NCBI GenBank assembly: GCA_964058805.1
Contig: CAXKVV010001073.1
Location: 1-28,007, forward strand
Direction of reading: 5' to 3'
DNA: 28,007 nt
From: Schoenoplectus triqueter
Lineage: Eukaryota; Streptophyta; Magnoliopsida; Poales; Cyperaceae
The notes beneath the pieces are model-generated. The model made no database searches and had not been told where the DNA came from. It worked only from the letters and a program-made list of their open reading frames with translations. Shown piece after piece: positions 20,357 through 28,007 of the stretch. The number at the start of each line of letters is the position of its first letter. Positions within the stretch are counted from its first letter, which is position 1. The translations under genes and the position numbers were made by a program.

Positions 20357-20664
20357 GGGTGCCTTTGAATTTATTGGGTAACTGAACTGAAATAACAGTG
20401 GTGTTTTCAAACATAAATTTATTATATATTTCAGAGCAGTGAGAATAATTATTATTTTGCTGTTTTAAGAGTTGAAATAATTATTACTCTTCTTAATCCT
20501 TCATTATTATTCTAAACACACCAAATAAAATTTATTTTATTTAAAATAACACCATATTTTCATTATCTTATACTAAAAAAAATACTTTTTTTTTCAAGAT
20601 TCTCATTTACTATTCATAATTTCTTTATTCTTATACTATATTTTACACGATCTAAACATATCCA
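20357..20664. mobile_element. Possible small MITE
   Basis: The left end gggtgcctttgaat resembles the gggtgtgtttgg type ends seen elsewhere in the window. Candidate right ends are ctaaacacacc near 20522 or ctaaacatatcc near 20663, so the extent is undecided. It is AT-rich inside, with aataattatta words in both orientations. No target duplication was confirmed. Confidence 0.25.
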
Positions 20665-21600
20665 AGATTATAAAAATCTAAAACAACATGTTTTTTTAAG
20701 TCGCTTCGGGTATATATTCACTAAAATTAAATTGAATATCAAGCATTAATGAGACAGGTGTAAAACTTGGACAAACAAGTTTAATCGGAGAGAAGAGGGG
20801 CATCTCTTGTGACAGGTGGGATCAAGCCTGTTAAAAATGATTCTGAGGCCCACTAAGATGTTAAATGACAAGATTCTCATTCAATTTTATGATGCAAAGT
20901 GAAATGTTTGTTTCTACACCGAATCTCAAAAGGCAGAATCTGTCCCCCCCCCCCCCCCCCCCCCCACATGTGCCTTACTGGAACCAACTCATTACCAAAA
21001 GAAAACAATGTTGTCGGTGTGGAGCAAAGTAAAAGAAATAAACATTTGATTATATTCATATTCTGATTAGTCATGGGCATTTATTTAATAATTATTTTTA
21101 AGAATTTTTAGTGGGTTGTTTTTGTCCAACAAGTGAATTTATGTTGTACCCGTGGTCCCGTGGCTTTCTGAATTTATGTTGTCCACATAATTTATATTTT
21201 TCTTCAAACTTGTTTAATTATTTGTTTACAGTTTTTGGATACATAAATTTGATAATTTATTAAGAAAATAACATATGAAATAGTCATAGAATGTAATATT
21301 GAAAAACAACTTGAGAGTAAAGAGTAATTATAAAGGTGAAGAACAGGAGATCAATAATGAACACAAAATTACTGATAATCTCAATCTCAAATCATAAACA
21401 TATCAGTTGAAATCGTTAAACACTAGTCAATCCATCACATGAATTAACTAACTAATAAAAAAGACCAAATTACAAAACCCAACATCAGCAGCCACTAAGA
21501 AGAAGTCACCCAAAAAAAATGCATGAAAGAAGAGATCCTTCGTTGCGTCATCAAAAACTTCTCAGTGGCCTTTGTCAGTCTCCAGGGATTCATCAATGAT
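20665..21600. other. Intergenic DNA downstream of the FAF gene
   Basis: No gene is seen. It contains a run of 22 C at 20944-20965; the minus-strand open frame at 20877-21080 reads through that tract as poly-Gly and is not credible. The stretch closest to the FAF stop (about 21600-21744) is probably its 3' untranslated region. Confidence 0.45.
20944..20965 (+). repeat. Homopolymer tract, 22 C
   Basis: An uninterrupted run of 22 C in otherwise AT-rich DNA, similar to the tract at 1012-1030. Confidence 0.95.
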
Positions 21601-21744
21601 CAATTATTTTCCGAGAACAATAGCAACACCTGACTTACTACCACGTAGAGAAGAAGATAAATTGCTCCTAGTAGGGATATGGATAAATAGGGATATATAA
21701 ACAAGAAGGCAGATAAACACATATATCTACTGTGTAATCAGGAA
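21600..21744 (-). other. Probable 3' untranslated region of the FAF gene
   Basis: On the minus strand this follows the TAA stop at 21745-21747. An AATAAT-type polyadenylation signal candidate, aaaataattg, lies near 21602-21611 and would give a 3' UTR of about 150-170 nt. Plant poly(A) signals are loose, so this is inferred. Confidence 0.3.
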
Positions 21745-22872
21745 TTAAGAGGTGGCAATGCAATAGGTCTCCCAGATAAACAGTGGTCGTCGGAGCTCGA
21801 TGCAGCGGCGCATGCTGCTCAACAACTCTGCGGTGTCCCTCCGACGTGATGTAAAAAGCAACTTGGTGTCCCCACTGTTGTACCCACATAACCCGGATGA
21901 CATCTCTTTGTCTGTCACTACTGATGAGGACGCGGCTGCCACCACCGCTGCAGCTGCAGAAGTTGCAGCAGTAGCTGCAGAACCTCGTTTTGGTGGTGAT
22001 GGCGGCCGCATTGGCACCTCTGCTGCTGGTTCAGTTGCCAGCACAGCATCTGGTGTACTTCCGAGGAACTTGTTGATAACCAATGATGATCGACAAGCGC
22101 CGACATTTTGTGTGCTCCCGACTTTTACCTCGATGACGGTACGCCTCTCTACTACTTCCACCTCTTCCTCTTCCTCCTCCAATTCCTCTTCTACTTCTAC
22201 TGCTTCCTCCTCTTCAGTCACTACCTTCTCCACCTCTTCTTGCGGAACTTGTCTCTCTATTTCCTTCTCAGATACTGGTAATACCTGCGGTTCATTGGTG
22301 ATTTCTGTAGTTGCAACACGGGAAGCACAATCGATGAAGCACAGGCGAAGGCGGCCTTCTTGTCGGTTAGCGTGCAGGTATGTATTGGACCGCACAGGAA
22401 CCGCCTGTACAACCAGACGACCATTCTGGCGATGTGGCTGCATGCGAACACAGGGCCGCCCGTCACGCCTGGCAATTGATGGAAGAGGTGGCGGGAATGT
22501 TCTTCCAACACTGCTTCCACCGGAACCATGGTAATTGACTGCCATCAGCTCTTTTCCCTCCACTGGTGAATCGCTCTTGTAGCTGTCATAGCTAGTCAAT
22601 GTGTGCTGCTTGAAAAATGTTTCAAATTCTGATTCATCCGAGTCGGAGTCAGAGAAGAAGTAACTGGACTCATCAGATGAGAAATCTGACCCTGTCTCAG
22701 ATCCAAGATTCTCGGTGCATATCTTGAGGCTTTTCTGGCTCATCAGCTGAGATGACCGCCGGGAAAGCGGATGCACAAAGGGTATCAGTAGTTCTTTGCT
22801 TATTTTCGGTGTCGAGGCATCAAATACTGATTGGATGGCAGCCCATGTGTCAGCTTGGTTCAAAGCAGGCAT
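21745..22872 (-). CDS. FANTASTIC FOUR (FAF) family meristem regulator
   Basis: A single-exon frame of 375 residues. FAF proteins are plant-specific; in Arabidopsis they limit shoot meristem size by repressing WUSCHEL. Visible parts, in order: a Ser/Asp-rich N-terminal stretch with ENLGSETGSD (54-63) and an SDSDSDESE acidic patch (74-82); the FAF core at about 124-180, starting RTFPPPLPSIARRDGRP and ending GRLRLCFI; a Glu-rich segment (about 199-240); VERRTVIEVKV (241-251); NKFLGSTP (267-274); an Ala-rich linker (298-315); and a basic C-terminal block ending PLFIWETYCIATS. The order FAF core, acidic run, then RTVIEVKV is what I expect of the family. The ATG at 22872 is the first in frame and gives a full-length protein. 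No signal peptide or membrane segment is seen. It could belong to the FAF-like branch rather than being a direct FAF1-4 counterpart, so no symbol is given. Confidence 0.93.
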   Translation of the reverse strand: MPALNQADTWAAIQSVFDASTPKISKELLIPFVHPLSRRSSQLMSQKSLKICTENLGSETGSDFSSDESSYFFSDSDSDESEFETFFKQHTLTSYDSYKSDSPVEGKELMAVNYHGSGGSSVGRTFPPPLPSIARRDGRPCVRMQPHRQNGRLVVQAVPVRSNTYLHANRQEGRLRLCFIDCASRVATTEITNEPQVLPVSEKEIERQVPQEEVEKVVTEEEEAVEVEEELEEEEEEVEVVERRTVIEVKVGSTQNVGACRSSLVINKFLGSTPDAVLATEPAAEVPMRPPSPPKRGSAATAATSAAAAVVAAASSSVVTDKEMSSGLCGYNSGDTKLLFTSRRRDTAELLSSMRRCIELRRPLFIWETYCIATS

Positions 22873-23010
22873 CTTTCCTCACTGAAGTAGATGAAAGATG
22901 GGTTGTAGTGTGTTTTGTTGCAAGTATGCTTTGGCTTGTGTAATTTGGTCGAACAGCTACGCTGGTCGCAAAGATAAGTTTAGAGATAGAGAAATTTTTG
23001 TTACCTCTCC
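22873..23010 (-). promoter_or_regulatory. FAF 5' leader, possibly with a short intron
   Basis: Read on the minus strand, the region just before the ATG is CA- and CT-rich and has no upstream ATG close to the start, as expected of a plant leader. A donor-like gag/gtaac at 23004-23003 and an acceptor-like cttcag ending at 22882 would define a 123-nt intron ending 9 nt before the ATG. The splice signals are good, but composition alone does not prove it; the leader also works unspliced. Confidence 0.3.
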
Positions 23011-23059
23011 GTTCTCTCTTGGAATTGCTGTGTGGTGTGTGCAATGTGTTATGGTTCGA

Positions 23060-23130
23060 GGAAGGCTGTGTGAGTATTTGTAGGAGACGCCCGAGAGAAC
23101 CTCTGGACGGTCGTGGGCCCACATGCCACC
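23060..23130 (-). promoter_or_regulatory. FAF promoter region with palindromic TCP/site II motif
   Basis: The palindrome gtgggcccac at 23113-23122 contains the GGNCCCAC core bound by class I TCP factors and the TGGGCC site II element, both common upstream of genes active in dividing and meristematic cells. It lies about 240 bp before the ATG. A weak TATA-like word, tacaaatac, is at about 23074-23082 on the minus strand. Another A/T candidate lies further upstream near 23211-23221. The transcription start is not determined. Confidence 0.45.
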
Positions 23131-23199
23131 AAATACCCAATTCACCTGCGCTCTTTCACTGTAGAATTTTTAGCCCTCTGTGCCATTATTCCTCACTTA

Positions 23200-25015
23200 A
23201 AGAGCGGGATATTTATTATGCAATATTGAATTATATTTATTATTCTATTCTATATTTCTATGAGATGCACCATCTGTCCATCTCTGTTTACATACATGCG
23301 TCCAAGTCCAGTTACTGTAATTTCAATTGGGACGTTCTGTAATTTGCATCATGCGTTGCTGGTTTAGTTGCAGAATGATACGACGACGATGAGATTTGGC
23401 ACAGTTATTGCCAGTAAATTGTCGAATTTGCTTTTTGTTTAACTCGATATATAGCAGCTGACATTTTTGGCGTAATATAAATAGAGTTTGAGTCGTCGCA
23501 CTGATCACTCTGTTTGTATTTTATTTGATGATGATGCGTAAATGGACAAAAAATTTCTTTTTCTCCCCACATTAGTATGTTTAGGTTAGTGTTTTTGAAA
23601 TAAAGTTTTCTGTTAATCCAACATTTATTCATTTTAAAATAATTTTACGATGAATTTGAACATGCAGAGAGATGAGACTAACCAGCATCTGTATTGGACT
23701 AGCGTTCTCTCTACATAAATAATTAATTGATGAGTTTTTTCCCTTTCATGTGCCCAAATATTTAGAACCAACTATTATGTGCAGGAAAAAAGGTAAATTC
23801 TTTTAGGACATTTCAAACTAACTATTATGGAAAAAGGTAAAATAATTATGCTAAGTTTTCCAATGGCTTTAATAATAGCATGTTATTAGCTTCAATCCTT
23901 CAAACTTGACGTAATAAATAATATAGCTGAATTTCAAATCTTGATTTATGGAATCAATCTGAGATGAGATTGTGAATATCAACATCTGAAAGGACGCGAC
24001 TCTTAGCAAGTAATTAACGCATGTTTTCCTTACAAAGATCACGCACGGGAAAAAAGAAATTAAAATTTTATTTGAAAAATAATGAAATAATACAATAAAT
24101 AGTTTTCCCAAAGAATTGTTTTAGCTCAAAATATATAAAAAGAAAAATACATAAGTTCATAAAATAGACAAAATACTCAAAATAATAGAGATAATAGAGA
24201 CATCAACCCAATTTAATAAAAATGAGACTTTTCTGCTATTCAATTTTAAATGTCTATTAATTAAAGGGGGGGGGGGGGGGAATCCCTTGACAATGGGTTC
24301 TTTTGATAATCTTGACTGAATTTTCAAAGAAATATGTAAAAAAAAATACAAAAAAATTTATAAAGTTGTTTTTTCACTTGTAAATAGATAGTGATTCGAA
24401 TTTCATCTAATTTCATTATCATTTGATAGTCCACAAAAAATCATCAAAATTTTATGCAACTTGCAATAGTTCTAATTTAATGGTTTTTGATGGACCATAA
24501 AATAATAATAAAATTGTATGAAATTTAAATCACTATCAATCTATATGTAAAATAACATATATATATATATATTTAATTTTTTATTTTTTTCATATTTATT
24601 TGAAAATCCATTAGTAAGATGGTCAAAATGGCCATCCTCACCTAATTAAAGATTCTTTGTTATTTTGAGTTTCATATGATTTTTCTTCTGTTCAAATTTC
24701 AAAGTGATCATTACGAGGTACATCCTGTAACGAATATGTAGATTCTTTTTTTTTTCTGACAAGATTTTTTGGAATGGAGTTATATTAAATAGAATTATAG
24801 AAAACAGATTTTTCAAGCGATAGTTACATTTATTTATAGTCTGAAAACTTATTTGCAACGTTTGTTGAACTTTCTCTGTTTTCTCCCTTCATTTTCCTTA
24901 CCTTCTCTGCCCAGATGAGATAATTTTCAAGCGCCATCACAAAATATAAAATTGACAGACGTACGTAAGGATTTTGGTATATCACGACGCGGAAGATAAA
25001 TTTGTATCAAAGCAC
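23200..25015. other. AT-rich intergenic DNA, nothing recognised
   Basis: No gene or RNA is supported. Minus-strand open frames at 23323-23632, 23869-24111, 24157-24351 and 24646-24858 have low-complexity composition and no family resemblance. There is a run of 15 G at 24266-24280 and an AT microsatellite near 24556-24571. Confidence 0.5.
24266..24280 (+). repeat. Homopolymer tract, 15 G
   Basis: An uninterrupted run of 15 G in AT-rich DNA. Confidence 0.95.
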
Positions 25016-25385
25016 TTTGGGCCCGTTCGCCAAGGGTGGAATAAAGAAAAAAATATTGAATTGTTTTGGAAAAGTAGCTGAAGGAGAAAAAAATTGAATG
25101 AAATTATGAAAAAGTAGAAAAGTAAAATTGAAAAAATATTTACAGTTAAACTTTTTCTTTTTACAATTGAGTCCTTATCTATTTCATAGAATGAACTCTT
25201 CATTATTCTATGAAGGAATAAAATAGAGGAAAAGTTTTTTTCTTTCATAGATCGGAATAATCTCATTCCTATATTTCCTTCTAACCGAATACGTTTAGAA
25301 TAAATCAAAAAAGTGAACTAATCTCAATTATTCAATTTCTTTTTTTTTTCAGGTCTATTTTATGTGTTGCCGAACGGGACCTTTG
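25016..25385. mobile_element. MITE, about 362 bp
   Basis: The element is 25020-25381, with short inverted ends ggcccgttcgcc on the left and, read inward from the right, ggtcccgttcggc. The word tttg lies on both sides (25016-25019 and 25382-25385), giving a 3-4 bp target duplication consistent with a PIF/Harbinger type. The interior is AT-rich and holds no transposase. The minus-strand open frame at 24982-25308 crosses the element edge and is incidental. Confidence 0.65.
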
Positions 25386-25622
25386 GGTCATTAAAATTGT
25401 TACTTGAACAAAAGTAGTAACCAACATGTTACTTGATAACAAATTAACTATATATAGATATTTTAATTTTTGACACAAATAATTTTGTAGGGATAACTTT
25501 TTATTAAAGGCATACGCTAAACAATAACATGATAGTTTCAGCCTCTTGAACGAGATTGGCCAAACGGATAAAGAACTCAATATTGTTAGACATATATCTT
25601 ACTTGATAGGCGTGTAAATAGC

Positions 25623-25897
25623 TAGAGGTGGCAAAATCCGACCTGATCCGAGAACCTGTCCGATCCGTCCGAACTTGAACTTGATCTGACTCGATTTTTT
25701 AAGAAAGTCAAACTAATCCGACCCGATCCGAACCCGATCCGACCCGAGATCAAATGACCTTCAATCCAATCGAAATCTATCAACGATCTGAAAAAATACA
25801 ACATATAAATTGACCCGACCCGACCCGGTCCGACCCGATTTTTTCTAGAAGGTCAAATTGACTCGACCCGACCCAACCCGCCCGATTTCCACCTCCA
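25623..25897. mobile_element. hAT-like nonautonomous element, Asp/Pro-like gacccg repeats
   Basis: The inverted ends are tagaggtggcaaaatc on the left and, inward from the right, tggaggtggaaatcgg. The flanking 8-mers taaatagc (25615-25622) and taaatggg (25898-25905) match at six of eight positions, compatible with a decayed hAT 8-bp duplication. The interior is dominated by gacccg, gatccg and aacccg words, as in the widespread plant repeat that starts near taggggtggcaaa. The open frame at 25622-25804 is translated repeat. Confidence 0.7.
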
Positions 25898-26074
25898 TAA
25901 ATGGGTATAGGGTTGATAATGGACCACATAGGTGGCTCAAATATTAATTATGTTATTTGGTCTGTCTATTAAAATCGTATATTTATCCTATTTAGTATAT
26001 ATTTCTGGGTCTGAAAATCCTAGTCTATCCTACGAATGAGCCAATTTTTCTGACCTAGCCTGATCCGCCTATTT

Positions 26075-26620
26075 AGTATGTATTTCAGCTGAGGAACGTT
26101 TTTTTTTTTGAATATTTTAGGTTCTGAATTTGAGAAAACTTAAAATACCAATATTATAGATTTCATTTTTATGAATCTATAAAATTTTACCTCATCTTAA
26201 TGTGATATTCCAATACAAAGTTATGATTAAAAGTTATCATATGGTCTACAGCTTCTCAACATAACATGGTTTACGAAAATATGAATTGTTTGAGATTGAT
26301 GTGAATCGATTTTAGGAAATCTTAAAATATTAAAATTGTAGATTTTATTGTATAGATTTTAGGAGATCTAATATCATATTAATTGGATTTTTCAGTAGAG
26401 AGATATGATTTGAAAGGTATCTAGAGGTCTGAAGGATTTTAGCAAGTTATGACCTTCATAAATATGAATTTGTTATATTAATATGTTTAATTTTTGGAAG
26501 AGTTCAAATATAAAAATGATAGATATAATTGTTATAATTTTAGAAAATTTAATTTTGTGTTGATTGGATTTTCGAGTTAAAAAATACAACTAAAAAGTAT
26601 AAAGATGTCTGCTGAATATA
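26075..26620 (+). repeat. Three diverged tandem copies of a 182-bp unit
   Basis: Equivalent landmarks are exactly 182 bp apart: cttaaaatac at 26139, cttaaaatat at 26321 and ttcaaatata at 26503. Each is followed by a similar series: tagattt, an A/T run with tttta, ggattttt or a variant, atatgattt or a variant, then ggtctacag, aggtctgaag or gatgtctgct. Units are about 26075-26256, 26257-26438 and 26439-26620. A fourth partial unit may start after that. They are well diverged, so the array is old. No coding function is seen. Confidence 0.65.
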
Positions 26621-26740
26621 CTGTTTCAAAGAAAATATGTCTAACTAAATGTTTAATATAATTTAAATAATATTAGTATTATATTAGGATTGTACATAAT
26701 TTTTAGAATATAATGATATATAATATCTATAAATATAAAT

Positions 26741-26774
<34 letters not shown>
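26741..26774. repeat. AT then AC microsatellite
   Basis: A run of at repeats passes directly into ac repeats; this is a compound dinucleotide microsatellite. Confidence 0.9.
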
Positions 26775-27080
26775 ACTACTCTGGGCGGGACAGACGGGTC
26801 TAACCTCAAATCTGTACTCGTCCCAACCCATAGGATGACCCGACTCAGCCTTCCGTTCATTATTCGGACCAGACGGGTTGGATGTCAGGCCAAGTTGGTC
26901 CAGGCGAGTCCACCAGACCGCGGACTATATTGGCATCCTAAGTGGGTACGACACAGATCAAATAGGTAGAGATACTTTCGTTATTGTATTTATTTGAAAG
27001 TATTTGTATTCATATCCTACTCTTACCCATTAAAATTATACTTATTCATACCATACACTTATCCGTTAAAACAAATGAAT
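26775..27080. mobile_element. Degenerate hAT-like repeat fragment
   Basis: GC-richer than its surroundings, with gacgggt, gacccga and ccaaccca words, then ttggcatcctaa near 26930, which resembles a decayed ttgccacccta end. From 26940 it continues with gggtacgac, taggtagagatac, gaaagtatttgtattcata and tacccatt, like the gggtatgg-type plant repeats. It may be one or two truncated copies. Part of 25900-26070 may be the other side of the same insertion, split by the 182-bp units and the AT/AC run. Confidence 0.35.
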
Positions 27081-27503
27081 AATAAAATATTAATAAATAC
27101 TAATGAATAATGCTAATATAGTAATTAATTTTATCATCATTTATATTTAAAAAATATCTGAATTTCTTTTTTCATACAAATGCACCTTTATTTTATTAAT
27201 ATAAAATAAAAATATAATATGAAATTAATTCACTTAAGCTATTTCAAAAAATACATTAAAAACACATGTATCTCTTATTAGATTTTTTAACTATAAAAGA
27301 AAATATACTAAAATTAAAATAATATCTTGTTTAAAATAAAATTTTAGATTGTGTAGTTAATCATATTATTCAAAAATTGTTTTAAATATTTTTCAAATAT
27401 TTAATTTTTGAGAATAAAACTGAAAAGATAAATGAGTAAAAGGGTATCGGAACCTAGAGAAGAAGAATAATTAACTCACAAGACTCAAAATAACTAACAT
27501 AGA

Positions 27504-27543
<40 letters not shown>

Positions 27544-28007
27544 ACCTAGAAGAAAAACATATATGAAACAAAATTTATCCATATTTTTACTCATTTAATG
27601 AAAAAATCTTATCTATATCCATATCTAATAAATTAATGAAAAAAATCTTTACACATATTAATCTTATCGAATACATTATGAATCAAATAAATGAGTAAAA
27701 GAGTTTCATTGAAATTAAAATACATGTTTATTTTCTAATATATTTATCCTTACCTAGGGAAGATACTATTATTTTGAATAAGACTTTATCATTTTTTAGG
27801 CGGAATATGATTGGTATTTCATAAAAACTACTAAAATTCAGTAAAAAACATGTAAATTGTTTGATGAAGAACAATTAAAGAGGCTTTCAAATTCACAAAC
27901 TTCGGCATTTTCTTTACTCACGCATCCACAACATTATTTTTGGGTGAAAAAAATCTTATAGATGTCCCGTAAAGATGAATGCATGCATGAACTAACCAAA
28001 TTTATTA
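27081..28007. other. AT-rich intergenic DNA, nothing recognised
   Basis: No gene or RNA is supported. It contains a perfect AT dinucleotide run of about 17 units at 27506-27539. The word ggaacctagag or ggaacctagaa occurs on both sides of it (about 27450 and 27541), a short direct repeat. Confidence 0.5.
27506..27539. repeat. (AT)17 microsatellite
   Basis: A perfect dinucleotide run, flanked by short direct repeats of ggaacctaga. Confidence 0.93.

Noticed and set aside
20877..21080. A minus-strand frame with a poly-Gly run
   Set aside because: The Gly run is the 22-C homopolymer; there is no other protein-like feature.
21800..22534. A 244-codon open frame on the plus strand, opposite the FAF gene
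   Set aside because: It is the mirror of the FAF coding region. Its Ser/Thr runs are the complement of the Glu-rich and Ala-rich segments, and the minus-strand frame has the recognisable domain.
21918..23145. Other short frames around the FAF gene (21918-22106, 22257-22529, 22850-23145, 22998-23342)
   Set aside because: They are overlapping frames of the coding region or cover the promoter and leader, with no family resemblance.
26075..26620. Protein-coding or full retroelement explanation of the 182-bp units
   Set aside because: No frame is open across the units and no retroelement domain or LTR ends are seen; a tandem repeat is the simplest reading.

Overview
This is nuclear DNA from a flowering plant. 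Three things point there: a FANTASTIC FOUR (FAF) family gene, a decayed piece of plastid ribosomal operon embedded in nuclear sequence, and AT-rich intergenic DNA packed with miniature transposons, foldback elements and microsatellites. I cannot name the species. Nothing looks bacterial or viral, and there is no CRISPR array or operon.

Only one protein-coding gene is convincing: a 375-residue FAF-type protein on the minus strand (22872 to 21745), intact and uninterrupted within its coding region. A promoter-like region with a palindromic TCP/site II type motif lies just upstream of it (about 23060-23130).

Layout. 1-2406: AT-rich DNA with a short perfect hairpin, a C tract and an inverted-repeat block (about 1575-2160) bracketed by a 60-70 bp direct repeat. 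2934-4088: a degenerate miniature element with an expanded TTA-rich middle. 4730-5105: a clean Mutator-like MITE with a 9-bp target duplication. 5395-5540: a half-copy of the foldback family. 5560-9300: richer-GC, repeat-like DNA, probably retroelement-derived but without a coding domain. 9613-12274: the most structured part of the intergenic DNA. It holds a 622-bp foldback element followed by a 2.0-kb imperfect palindrome made of five head-to-tail units (A-B-C-B'-A'), each with its own inverted ends. 13477-16785: two inverted LTR-like copies enclosing two miniature elements, one of which carries about 1.1 kb of TAA/ATA low-complexity DNA. 17778-19510: plastid-derived DNA in plastid order (3' 23S, 4.5S, 5S, trnR-ACG), full of C-to-T and G-to-A changes. 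20357-20664: a doubtful small element. 21745-23130: the FAF gene and its leader. 25020-25381 and 25623-25897: two more miniature elements. About 26075-26620: three diverged tandem copies of a 182-bp unit. The rest is AT-rich DNA with microsatellites.

Only the FAF gene is likely to act in the plant's development. The remainder records transposition, plastid-to-nucleus transfer and repeat growth. The large palindrome is the best candidate for an unrecognised biological effect, because one transcript through it would fold into a long double-stranded RNA.
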